Source of the DNA: Hymenobacter algoricola
GTDB lineage: Bacteria; Bacteroidota; Bacteroidia; Cytophagales; Hymenobacteraceae
Assembly (NCBI RefSeq): GCF_039539525.1
Contig: NZ_BAABDH010000015.1
Location: 1 to 64,000, forward strand
Length of the DNA: 64,000 bases
Reading direction: 5' to 3'
The notes under the pieces are model-generated. The model worked only from the letters and a program-made list of their open reading frames with translations. It was not told the origin of the DNA and made no database searches. The first letter of the stretch is position 1. The number at the start of each line of letters is the position of its first letter. Positions 34,001 through 42,015 of this stretch are shown here, piece after piece. The position numbers and the translations under genes are program-made.

Positions 34001-37000
34001 AGGGTTTTGACGAAGGGAACCAGGTAATCGGGAGAAGCCGCTTTGTTGCGCTCCGACTTGGCGTCAATGAAGTCCTGAAACGAAATCTGAATTTCGTTTT
34101 CCGTGGGCCAGATTTCGGCCTGGCTGGAGGCGCCGGGCTGGGTGATGGTCAGCGGCAGCGAGTACTCGTAGTAGTTCTGGGTGTAGTCGGTGCCGATGCG
34201 CACGAAGGCCCGCACGTCGCCTGAAGTCACGTTGCGGTCCTCGCTTTCGGCGTGCAGGAACAGCCGCAGCTGCTTGTAGCGCAGCATGTTGATGTTCACG
34301 TTCTTGTAAGCCGCCTTGCCGAAGCCAGGAAGTAAGTTATCAGCGCACAGGCGCAACGACTGCTCGTTCTGCTCCCGGTTGACGGTACTGGAGCCGTATT
34401 CCCGGTCGCGCTGAATGTTCGGGGGCAGCACATAGGGAATAGAGCCCTTGCCGGCTACGGCCGCAACGCCGTTTTCCTCAATGCTGACCGTCGAGATGGT
34501 GAACGGGGTGTTGTCGGGGCCGCAGCCCACGCAGGGCCGGCCGGATACAGTAATCGGGCTCAGGAAGCGGCGCCACTGGTTGGCCACAAACTGTGGCTGG
34601 GCCATGCGCAGCACCACGGGCTCGGCAAACTGAGTGAGGTACATGCGCACGAAGCGGATCGACTTGAAGCCGAACTCCGCCGGGGCACCCCGCACGGCCG
34701 TAGGCTGCCGGACCGGGATGCGGAACTGGTACCACGACACCAGCTCGCCGCCGATGTTGTTGGTCACCCGGTCCACGATGTAGTTCTGGCCCACCACCAG
34801 GCTGGTCGGGGTAATGGGCACCCGGTACTCGTAGTAGCGCTCGGTGTCGGAAATGACGTTGTCGCGGTTCAGGTCTTCTTTGTCGGGGTAGGCGGTGGAG
34901 CTTTGCTGGCTGTCCTCCTGCGAGTTGCCCTGCATGCCGTTGTACTGCTTGTAGCGGCCCAGAATCTTGGTGTCGGTCTGGTCGTAGCCGCCGTCGAGGT
35001 GGTGGCGGAAGTTGTCGGCCGAGGGGTCGTCGATGCTGCCGTAGGCGGGGTTGGCCTGGGCGAAAAAGGCTTTTTCCGCGTCGTCGGTGAGGCCGTCGAG
35101 GCCGACGTCCTGCTGGTTGCGGCCCCCGGGGGCGGCGCTGAAGGCGTCGGTCAGGAACTGCTGGCGCGTCACCTGCCCCCAGATGGTGGCCTGCACGTCC
35201 TGGGCCGTGATGGTGGCACCGTCGGGCAGGCCGTTCTCAAACTCGTTCGCGTTGTCGCGCAGCACGTCTTCCGATATCGAGCCCAGGTTCAGGTACAGCT
35301 CCCCGCCGGTGCTGTTGTTCGTGGGCGGGTTCTGGGAGTCGTTCACCTGGCCGTTGACGCCCTTCAGGAAGGGGTCCATCATCCAGAACTCCATGTACTC
35401 CACGTTGGCATTGTCGAAATCCGTGTCGAACGTAATTTCGCGGCTGATGCCGCCGTAGTTATCGGCGTTCAGGCTGGGGGTGGCCGGGTTCAGAAACCGG
35501 CCGTCCGACGAAACGGCGGGGTTGTAGTTGTACTGGCCCCGCTCGTTGGGGAAGTACGCCAGGTCGAGGGTGTACTCGAAGCCGTTGCCGGTGGCGCCCA
35601 CGTCGCGGTTCGGGAATATCTCCGTGCGCTTAACGCCGCGGGTGTAGTGGTTGCGCAGGTCGCCGTCCGAAATGTTGCCGGGCTTGTTGGAGCCGCCGGT
35701 ATAGTAGCTCTGGTCGACGGTGTACCAGGCCAGCTTGGCCCGGTTGTAGGAGTGGGAAAGGTCGGTGACGAGGCCGCCGGGCAGCGTGCGCGGGGTGGCG
35801 GCCAGGCGCCAGAGCGTGGCCGAGTTCAGGCCGCCCAGCGAGTAGGGCGTGCGCGCATTCTCGAAGTCGTCGATGTAGGACACGCCGTTCTCGCCGCGGC
35901 TGCCCAGCTTCGAGCGGCTCGGCACGAGCTGGGCAATTTCGCCGCTGAAGGCGACCGAGGAAGGCTCCTTGGTCGAAATCAAGGGCAGCAGGTCGAGGTA
36001 CTTGGTCAGGGCCCGCGAGTCGCGGCGGGCATTCACGTCGAAGCCGTAGATGGTGTTGTTGCCGGGCTCGTCGCCGATGTTGACGCGGTTGATGCCCGGG
36101 GCCTGGTTTTCGAGCAGGTGCAGCACCGTGGCCCCGAAGTTGACGTCCTGATTCAGCCGGTAGTCGAAGCGGGCTCCCAGCAGCCTGCGGGGCTGCACCT
36201 GCACCAGCGCGTTCTTCTCGAACTCGATGCGTAGCTCGTTGGCCGAGTTCAGGTAGCTCGGGTTCAGGATTTTCACCTTCGACTGGTCGTAGAAAACCTG
36301 GTAGTCGCGGCCTTCTTCCAGCAGGGTGCTGCCCGAGCGGACCCGCACCGAGCCCTGGGCAATACCGATGCCGGGCAGGTTGATTTCGTCGGTGGCCGTA
36401 GCCTGAAACCGCCCGCGCAGGAAGAACTTATCCTTCTCCTGAATCTGCTGAGCGTCGCTCTGGGTCTGGTTGTAGAGCGCCTGATATACGTATTTGCGCA
36501 CCAGCTCCCGCTCGGCCGCGCCATTTGCGCCCGTAGTGTCGAACTGGGCGGTGAGGAAGCTGCCGAAGGGCTCCACCACCGGGAAGATGATCTTGCCCAG
36601 GTCGGGGTCGATGGTGGTGCCGGGGAAGAAGTCGAAGTTGCCGTCGGGGTTCCGGTCGTTGTTGGGGTTGACGTTGTCGAGGTTGAGCACCTCCACCAGC
36701 GGGCGGTTCTTGATCCTTTCGCCTTCCTTCAACGATACCAGATCGACGCCCGTCTGGTCGTCCTTGTAAACGATCTGCAGCTGGAAGTTGTCGCGGTTGA
36801 GCTGGTTGGCGTTCAGCGGGTAGATGTTTTTCATCATCAGATCCCACGTCGGCAGGTTCCGCGTCAGCAGGTTCAGGTTGGTGGGATTCACGCTCGGGTT
36901 GGCCAGCCCCACGCCCGGGTTGGTGGCCTTCAGCATCTTCAGGAAAATCACCTGGTCGGGCCCTACTTCACTGTAGCTTTCCTGTAGCTCACCCACCTGG

Positions 37001-38535
37001 TAGGTCTGCCCGTTGTAGATGTACTCGTAGGAGACGCCCAGCACCTGCTCGGGCAGCAGGGGCGTGTTCAGCGAGAGGTAGCCGAGCTGGGCATTGAAGG
37101 TGAATTCGCGGGGGTCGAGCTTGCGGGCCCGCACCCGCTCAAAGTCCACGCTTTTCTCCAGCTGCAGCCCGGGGGTGGTCTGCAGGTAGGTGTCGACGCT
37201 GGTGTTGCCGCGGGCGGTTGGGCCGCCCTGCACCACGGCGGCAAACTCCGGGTTGATCTTGTTGTCGGCGGCGGCGCGGCGCTGGTTGGCGCGGAACTGC
37301 GGGCGGTACACCCGCACCGGCTCGGCCAGATCCTGGAGCGTCACCACGTTGCGCAGGTTTTCGGCGGTGCGGTTGTCGCTGGTGATGTACACCTCTACAC
37401 GCCGGATTTCTACCCCCGACTGGATGGTGGGCAGGTTGCGCAGGGCCGCGTCGTACCGCTCGCGGAAGAAGTGGGAGAGAAAGAAGTGCCGGTCCCGATC
37501 GTACTGGCTGGCCTTGAGCTCGAAGTTGCGGCTCTGGGCGCCGTTTTGTACCCTCACCTCGTCGGCGGTGCCGCGCAGGGTGCTGGCCACCGCCGTCACG
37601 GCCAGCTTGCCAAACTGGAGCTGGGTTTTCACCCCGAACAGGTTCTGCCCGCCCTGGATCAGCGAGTTGGTGATGGGCAGACTCACGTTGCCCAGCTCGA
37701 TCTTGCGGATGATTTCGGTTTCGAAGCCCGTGTAATCGAGCTTCATGTTATTCTCGAAGTCGAAGGCCGCCTTGGTGTCGTAGTTAAACGTGAGCTTGAG
37801 CTTCTCCCCGATCTGGCCGGTGAGGTTCAGGTTCATCGTCTGATCGTACTGGAAGTCGCCCACGCGCTGCTGGCGCAGGGTAAGGGTGGGGTTCTGGTTG
37901 CGGTTGAAGCGGGCCCCCATGCGCAGGGTCACGGCGCCGTTGGGCCGGATATCGACGTAGCTGCCCCCGAAAATCCGGTCGGCCATCGGGCCCAGGTAGA
38001 TCTTAGGAATCAGGCGCTTGCTGGTAGGGGCCTCCGGGTCGCCGGCCACGCCACCGCTGGACTTGGCCCGGAAGTAGTTGCGGATGGCCTCGCGCTGCTG
38101 CCACTCCGAGTACTCCTCGAAGGTCATACGGCTCGGGTCGCGGTAGTCGATTTCCTGGCCCACCCGCTCGCGAATGTCGAAGTACTGCAGGCTGTCGTCG
38201 GGCGTCACGTTCAGGTTCACGTTGCCGGGCAGCCCCAGCAGCAGGGGCGAGCGACGGCGCTGGGGCGAAAACGGCGTGCCCGCCCGGTCTTTCGGATCCA
38301 CTTTGGGCCGGCGGCTGGGGCGGTAGCGGCTGGTATCGGGCAGCGCCACGCGGGGCGTGTCCGGGGCCGCGGTGAAGCGGCCGGCGGCCTTGGCCGCGGG
38401 CAGCCAGGCCCAGAGCTGACGCAGGGCAAAGCCGGGGGCTCCGACCGGGGAAGCCTGCGCCCACCAGGCTACCAGCGACGCAAAAACGACTACAGAGGCA
38501 GTGAGTAACTTCTTACCAGAGTTCAAAGGAAGCAA
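31009..38535 (-). CDS. sprA: T9SS translocon / gliding protein SprA
   Basis: This 2508-residue protein is the giant outer-membrane channel of the type IX secretion system, through which folded cargo crosses. Seen directly are a signal-anchor segment (LLTASVVVFASLVAWWAQAS), an N-terminal domain with FDIRERVGQEIDYRDP, and long beta-barrel stretches throughout (many alternating strands with Tyr, Asn and Thr). Family knowledge: SprA homologues (SprA/Sov) are 2300-2500 residues with a 36-strand barrel. The gene follows ruvA by 23 bases and precedes gcvH, a gene order known from Flavobacterium. The three cargo proteins at 12464-18202 and the 21913-23568 product need it. Confidence 0.93.
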   Translation of the reverse strand: MLPLNSGKKLLTASVVVFASLVAWWAQASPVGAPGFALRQLWAWLPAAKAAGRFTAAPDTPRVALPDTSRYRPSRRPKVDPKDRAGTPFSPQRRRSPLLLGLPGNVNLNVTPDDSLQYFDIRERVGQEIDYRDPSRMTFEEYSEWQQREAIRNYFRAKSSGGVAGDPEAPTSKRLIPKIYLGPMADRIFGGSYVDIRPNGAVTLRMGARFNRNQNPTLTLRQQRVGDFQYDQTMNLNLTGQIGEKLKLTFNYDTKAAFDFENNMKLDYTGFETEIIRKIELGNVSLPITNSLIQGGQNLFGVKTQLQFGKLAVTAVASTLRGTADEVRVQNGAQSRNFELKASQYDRDRHFFLSHFFRERYDAALRNLPTIQSGVEIRRVEVYITSDNRTAENLRNVVTLQDLAEPVRVYRPQFRANQRRAAADNKINPEFAAVVQGGPTARGNTSVDTYLQTTPGLQLEKSVDFERVRARKLDPREFTFNAQLGYLSLNTPLLPEQVLGVSYEYIYNGQTYQVGELQESYSEVGPDQVIFLKMLKATNPGVGLANPSVNPTNLNLLTRNLPTWDLMMKNIYPLNANQLNRDNFQLQIVYKDDQTGVDLVSLKEGERIKNRPLVEVLNLDNVNPNNDRNPDGNFDFFPGTTIDPDLGKIIFPVVEPFGSFLTAQFDTTGANGAAERELVRKYVYQALYNQTQSDAQQIQEKDKFFLRGRFQATATDEINLPGIGIAQGSVRVRSGSTLLEEGRDYQVFYDQSKVKILNPSYLNSANELRIEFEKNALVQVQPRRLLGARFDYRLNQDVNFGATVLHLLENQAPGINRVNIGDEPGNNTIYGFDVNARRDSRALTKYLDLLPLISTKEPSSVAFSGEIAQLVPSRSKLGSRGENGVSYIDDFENARTPYSLGGLNSATLWRLAATPRTLPGGLVTDLSHSYNRAKLAWYTVDQSYYTGGSNKPGNISDGDLRNHYTRGVKRTEIFPNRDVGATGNGFEYTLDLAYFPNERGQYNYNPAVSSDGRFLNPATPSLNADNYGGISREITFDTDFDNANVEYMEFWMMDPFLKGVNGQVNDSQNPPTNNSTGGELYLNLGSISEDVLRDNANEFENGLPDGATITAQDVQATIWGQVTRQQFLTDAFSAAPGGRNQQDVGLDGLTDDAEKAFFAQANPAYGSIDDPSADNFRHHLDGGYDQTDTKILGRYKQYNGMQGNSQEDSQQSSTAYPDKEDLNRDNVISDTERYYEYRVPITPTSLVVGQNYIVDRVTNNIGGELVSWYQFRIPVRQPTAVRGAPAEFGFKSIRFVRMYLTQFAEPVVLRMAQPQFVANQWRRFLSPITVSGRPCVGCGPDNTPFTISTVSIEENGVAAVAGKGSIPYVLPPNIQRDREYGSSTVNREQNEQSLRLCADNLLPGFGKAAYKNVNINMLRYKQLRLFLHAESEDRNVTSGDVRAFVRIGTDYTQNYYEYSLPLTITQPGASSQAEIWPTENEIQISFQDFIDAKSERNKAASPDYLVPFVKTLPNGATIKIVGNPDFSAVQGVLIGVLNPGDDFQPKSLCLWADEFRVFDFDRETGWAATARFNTKLADLANITATGSFTSVGFGGLQDKLAQRSLDDVLRGDLNATVAADRLLPERLGVKVPVLLQTGHESRSPRYDPLDPDTRLTQSLEKFESTQEKAAYRKAVIDQTTSRSISLLNVRKERTNPDRKPRPYDVENLALSYSLTEREHTDIRTRSDYTRTYNAAVAYLYQTTPKNYTPLAKIKVLDSPYLKIIQDLNFTPLPSRFSFRADIDRRYNERFLQRTLVPGQVPTSAGIPGIFQKSFFFNRIYDLKWDLTKSLIFDYTANNRAVVDEGLGRTIGSGDTARANRALLRDNLFRNGGRTTNFNQTVALTYRLPLDKFPLTDWLSADTRYAANYTWEAASTALTAPLFPNATSPDSLNLVTPISLGNTIQNNRELSANGKIDLVKLYNKVRFLNIINNAPPPGEARKDDRGPRKGLLPALGQPQATRVAAADAAAPADSTKGPELRALKAVLRSLMTARSLNFTYTRSQGTLVPGYLPRTKFFGLDDQLQPGIPFVLGQQADLNGLFNQIYADSIYTRRSDLLNTPFSSLLTEALTLRTTLEPIRDFNIQLDGRRNVIRNREVFYRLPIDTATLAPVRGEIPRASQPLGNGSFNTSIITIQTMFGDLSSNGNVSKAFERFISNREIIRNRLTEANELTQDQSPQNPRRFGYGYNSQDVLVPAFLDAYQGKSSDGYKAKRFNPFAQLPIPNWTIQYNGLAELPFVKRYFRSITLNHGYSSTYSVASYTTSSQYNAEPRNDNDLSNVFNTNNQLIPYYVVGQVSIAERLTPLIGVNFQTLQKVTGRLEYRTERALGLNTTNAQVTELHTEEMVIGFGYATNRLKIPFRIGGEQKILRNELTARLDLSIRDNYTIQRSIEGSVDPSLSTTGSVGRPSGLITNGTRQMQLRPTIDYVLNQRLNLQFFFTRTVNSPRVQNSFKNSATEGGIQLRYSLSQ

Positions 38536-38558
38536 TCAAGCGGCGAGCCGCGTAAAAT

Positions 38559-39164
38559 CTAATGGGACTTGAGCGCAAACTTGATCAGTCCCTCCACGCT
38601 CAGCTCGTGGCCGTGCTTGTTCTGGATCTGATCCAGGGTTTTTTCGGCGGCGGCGCGGGCAAAGCCCAGGGTCACCAAGGCGGCTAACGCTTCCGAGCGG
38701 TTGGTATTGTGTGCCTTGGCCATCGGCACGGTATCCACGCCGGCCTTGGCCAGCAGCTCGTCTTTGCGCATCTTGTCGCGCAGCTCCAGAATCACGCGCT
38801 GGGCCGTTTTGGGCCCCACGCCCTTGATGCTCTGAATGGCCCGCACATCTTCCTGCACAATGGCGTGGCGGATTTCGCCCACGCTCATGCTGCTCACCAT
38901 CATAATACCCGTGCCCGGCCCGATGCCCGACACCGAAATAAGCTGCATGAACAGCGCCTTCTCGTTGGGGTCGAGGAAGCCGTAGAGGGTGTGGGCGTCT
39001 TCCTTGATGTGCTGGAAGGTAAAGAGCTTGGCCTTCTGGCCCTCGGCGGGGAGCTTGGAATAGGTGGCCAGAGAAATCCTGATTTCGTAGCCCACCCCGC
39101 TCACGTCCATGATGGCCATGGTGGGGTCTTTGTGAGCCAGGGTTCCGTCGATGTATGCAATCAT
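38559..39164 (-). CDS. ruvA: Holliday junction helicase subunit RuvA
   Basis: This is a 201-residue protein. The N-terminal OB fold (MIAYIDGTLAHK, about 1-65), the helix-hairpin-helix pair (ISVSGIGPGTGIMM and IKGVGPKTAQRVILELRDKM) and the C-terminal UBA-like domain III (SEALAALVTLGFARAAAEKTL) are all present. It binds Holliday junctions and loads the RuvB motor. It lies upstream of sprA, 23 bases apart, as in other Bacteroidota. The ATG at 39164 fits the family start. Confidence 0.95.
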   Translation of the reverse strand: MIAYIDGTLAHKDPTMAIMDVSGVGYEIRISLATYSKLPAEGQKAKLFTFQHIKEDAHTLYGFLDPNEKALFMQLISVSGIGPGTGIMMVSSMSVGEIRHAIVQEDVRAIQSIKGVGPKTAQRVILELRDKMRKDELLAKAGVDTVPMAKAHNTNRSEALAALVTLGFARAAAEKTLDQIQNKHGHELSVEGLIKFALKSH

Positions 39165-39276
39165 AGGGACAGTAAGACCGGCGCAGGCCGGCAGTTCGGG
39201 ACTGGTAGGGGTGAGTGGTGGCAGCGCCAGCCTTTCAGCCGCAAGCCGCCGAACGTGAAGCTGGCGGGAGCTAACC

Positions 39277-39284
39277 CAAATCTA
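39277..39284 (-). promoter_or_regulatory. Promoter -7 box of ruvA-sprA (TAGATTTG)
   Basis: This is an exact TAnnTTTG match on the minus strand, about 113 bases before the ruvA ATG. No good -33 element was seen. Confidence 0.4.
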
Positions 39285-39357
39285 CGGATTTTTGGCGCTG
39301 GTTTGAGGTAAGCACCAAATCGGAATAAACCGTTCCCGGCCGCGCCGCCCGGGAAAA

Positions 39358-39393
39358 AGAAAAAACCGGTCGGGTGGTCCGGCCGGTTTTTCT
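39358..39393 (-). terminator. maeB terminator
   Basis: A 13-bp stem (AAAAACCGGTCGG with its complement, one T-G wobble) over a five-base loop, followed on the minus strand by T-rich sequence. It can work in both directions. Confidence 0.75.
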
Positions 39394-39482
39394 AGAATCT
39401 GGAACGTCAGGCTTGATCTGGCGTCCGCGCAGTCGAAGCATCTGGCTCGGCGTCGTTGGAGTACTACTCAGACATCAGCACG

Positions 39483-39512
39483 CGAGATTCCTCGGCTTCG
39501 CTCGGAACGACG
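39483..39512. repeat. REP-like intergenic element
   Basis: The sequence GAGATTCCTCGGCTTCGCTC, followed by GGAACGACG, has the form of a dispersed intergenic repeat that I associate with many bacterial genomes including Cytophagales. Only one copy was noticed in this window, so the assignment rests on memory. Confidence 0.35.
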
Positions 39513-39523
39513 TTCACCCGGCT

Positions 39524-41788
39524 CTATAGCGTTTGTCCGTAGGTCTGGGCATCGACTACGGCAATGGCAGTCATGTTGACGATGTCGCGCACGGTGGCAC
39601 CCAGCTGCAGGATATGGACCGGCTTGCGCATGCCCATCAGCACGGGCCCGATAACCTCGGCCCCACCGATTTCCTGCAGGATCTTGTAGGCAATGTTGCC
39701 CGACACCACATTGGGGAAAATCAGGGTGTTGGCGCCTTTCTCGGCCAGCTCGCTGAAGGGGTAGTGCTCCTGCAGCAGCTGGGGGCTCAGGGCCGTGTTG
39801 GCCTGCATCTCGCCGTCCAGAATCAGGTCGGGGTAGCGCTTTTTGGCCAGCTCGGTGGCCTTGCGGGCCTTGCCGGGCAGCTCCCCGGCGTTGGAGCCGA
39901 AGTTGGAGTAGCTCAGCACCGCAATGCGGGGCTCGGTGTCGAAGAAGCGCACGGCCCGGGCGGTGAGGCCGATGATGTCCACCATTTCCTCGGCCGTGGG
40001 GTCGATGTTGACGGTGGTGTCGGCGAAGAAGAAGGGGCCCTTCTTGTGCTGGATGATGTACATGCCCGCCACCCGCTGCACGCCGTCTTCCACCCCAATC
40101 ACCTGCAGGGAAGGAATAATGGACTTGCCGTAGTCTTTGGTGAGGCCGGTGATGAAGGCGTCGGCGTCGCCGCATTCGAGCATCATGGAGCCGTAGTAGT
40201 TCCGCTCGCGCAGCAGGCGGCGGCCTTCGTAGAGGGTGATGCCGCGCCGCCCCCGCTTCTCAAACAGCAGCTTGGTGTACTCCTCGCGCTTGGCGTCTTC
40301 CTTGAGAATGTCGATGATTTCGCAGCCTTCCAGGTCCAGGGAGTTGGCGCGGGCAATGGCGTCGATTTTCTCGCGGTTGCCGAGCAGGATGGGCTTGGCA
40401 ATGCCCTCGTCGTGCAGGATCTGGGCGGCCTTGAGGATCTTGTAGTTGTCGGCCTCGGGGAATACCACCCGCTTGGGGCTGCTTTTGGCCGCCGAGGTGA
40501 TGCGGTTCATCAGCTTCTGATTCACGCCCAGGCGGCTGCGCAGCTCGTCCTCGTAGGCCTGCCAGTCGGTGATGATGCGGCGGGCCGAGCCACTCTCGAT
40601 GGCGGCCTTGGCCACGGCGGTGCTGACGGTGATAATCAGGCGCGGGTCGAGGGGCTTGGGGATGAGGTAGGTGCGGCCGAAGGCCAGGGTGTTGTCGCCG
40701 TAGGCCTTGTTGACCATCTCCGGCACGGGCTCCTTGGCCAGCTCGGCCAGGGCCGTGACGGCGGCCAGCTTCATGGCCTCGTTGATTTCGGTGGCCCGCA
40801 CGTCCAGGGCCCCGCGGAAGATGTAGGGGAAGCCCAGCACGTTGTTGACCTGATTGGGGTGGTCGGAGCGGCCGGTGGCCATAATCAGGTCGGGGCGGGT
40901 GGCCATGGCCACGTCGTAGGCAATTTCGGGGTTGGGGTTGGCCAGGGCAAACACAATCGGGTCGGCGGCCATCAGCAGCAGCAGCTCGGCGGGCAGCACG
41001 TTGGCGGCCGAGAGGCCCAGGAACACGTCGGCGCCCTGCATGGCCTCGGCCAGGGTGGTGATGGGGCTGTCGGTGGCAAACTGCATCTGCAGCTCGGCCA
41101 GGTCGGTGCGCTGCTGGTTGATGACGCCGTCCTTGTCGAAGACGATGACGTGCTTGAGGCCCAGCTCGCGGTACAGGCGCAGGCAGCTAATGGCCGCGGC
41201 GCCGGCGCCGCTTACGACCAGCTTGATTTCGTCGATGCGCTTGCCCACCACTTCCAGGGCGTTGAGCAGCGCGGCGGAGGAAATAATGGCCGTGCCGTGC
41301 TGGTCGTCGTGCATCAGCGGAATGTTCATCTGCTCGCGCAGGGCCTTCTCAATCACGAAGCACTCGGGGGCCTTGATGTCTTCCAGGTTGATGCCGCCGA
41401 AGGTGGGCTCTAGCGACTTCACGATGCGGATAAACTCGTCGGGGTCGGTGGCGTCGATTTCGATGTCGAAGCAGTCGATGCCGGCGAACTTCTTGAACAG
41501 CACGCCCTTGCCTTCCATCACCGGCTTGGAGGCCGCCGGGCCGATGTTGCCCAGGCCCAGCACGGCGGTGCCGTTGCTGATGACGCCCACCAGGTTGCCC
41601 TTGGCGGTGTACTTATAGACGTCGTCGGGGTTGGCGGCAATGGCCAGGCAGGGCTCGGCCACGCCGGGGGAGTAGGCCAGGGCCAGGTCGAGCTGGGTGC
41701 TGACGGGCTTGGTGGGCACTACTTCAATCTTGCCGGCGGGGCTCTGGGAGTGGTAGTCGAGGGCTTCCTGCTTGTTGATCTTGAGCAT
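39524..41788 (-). CDS. maeB: NADP-dependent malic enzyme with phosphotransacetylase-like domain
   Basis: This 754-residue MaeB-type enzyme converts malate to pyruvate and CO2, making NADPH. The N-terminal malic domain shows YSPGVAEPCL, NGTAVLGLGNIG, the catalytic Lys in KPVMEGK, FGGINLEDIKAPECF and DDQHGTA; the NAD(P) fold has VVSGAGAAAISC. The C-terminal third (from about 430) resembles phosphotransacetylase (PKRVVFPEAD, KPILLGNREKI, FFADTTVNIDP, GANTLIFPN), which in this family is regulatory. The ATG at 41788 fits the family start, since upstream in-frame codons give no conserved sequence. It is single, with a terminator after it. Confidence 0.95.
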   Translation of the reverse strand: MLKINKQEALDYHSQSPAGKIEVVPTKPVSTQLDLALAYSPGVAEPCLAIAANPDDVYKYTAKGNLVGVISNGTAVLGLGNIGPAASKPVMEGKGVLFKKFAGIDCFDIEIDATDPDEFIRIVKSLEPTFGGINLEDIKAPECFVIEKALREQMNIPLMHDDQHGTAIISSAALLNALEVVGKRIDEIKLVVSGAGAAAISCLRLYRELGLKHVIVFDKDGVINQQRTDLAELQMQFATDSPITTLAEAMQGADVFLGLSAANVLPAELLLLMAADPIVFALANPNPEIAYDVAMATRPDLIMATGRSDHPNQVNNVLGFPYIFRGALDVRATEINEAMKLAAVTALAELAKEPVPEMVNKAYGDNTLAFGRTYLIPKPLDPRLIITVSTAVAKAAIESGSARRIITDWQAYEDELRSRLGVNQKLMNRITSAAKSSPKRVVFPEADNYKILKAAQILHDEGIAKPILLGNREKIDAIARANSLDLEGCEIIDILKEDAKREEYTKLLFEKRGRRGITLYEGRRLLRERNYYGSMMLECGDADAFITGLTKDYGKSIIPSLQVIGVEDGVQRVAGMYIIQHKKGPFFFADTTVNIDPTAEEMVDIIGLTARAVRFFDTEPRIAVLSYSNFGSNAGELPGKARKATELAKKRYPDLILDGEMQANTALSPQLLQEHYPFSELAEKGANTLIFPNVVSGNIAYKILQEIGGAEVIGPVLMGMRKPVHILQLGATVRDIVNMTAIAVVDAQTYGQTL

Positions 41789-41930
41789 GGGGGGGTGGCA
41801 ATGGGTGAGCTGCTGGGAGAGCAAGTAAGCAAGTTGGGGCCAAATCAGCCGGAATCAAAGTGCCGGCGCGGCCGGGAAGCGGAAAGCCCGGGAGCCTGGC
41901 CCGGGGCGGACTTGCCAAAACCGGCCGCGG

Positions 41931-42015
41931 TGGGTAAAGCCCCGGCCGCCTCCCTCCCGACGACGGGCGGCCGGGTAAAAGCCCCTCAGCCGCTCGTTTT
42001 TCCTGCCCGTCAGCG
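41931..42015. repeat. Degenerate 20-21-bp units left of the tandem array
   Basis: Four units in approximate register with the array have the leading triplet as GGT, CCT, GGT and CGT (41933, 41953, 41974, 41995), with ACG at the second framework position only in the unit at 41953 (41963-41965). The first is one base short. They look like older, decayed members of the same array. Similarity may extend as far left as about 41860. Confidence 0.5.

Larger units (their letters stand above)
39165..39523. other. Intergenic region between maeB and ruvA
   Basis: This 359-bp gap holds the ruvA promoter box (39277-39284), the maeB terminator (39358-39393) and a REP-like repeat (39483-39512). No gene is visible. 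Confidence 0.6.

Noticed and set aside
31396..34224. A 942-codon open frame on the strand opposite sprA
   Set aside because: It is an antisense shadow caused by high GC and codon periodicity of sprA. It has no start context, no family and no protein-like composition.
39533..41413. Long open frame opposite maeB
   Set aside because: It is an antisense shadow of a full-length, well-conserved malic enzyme.
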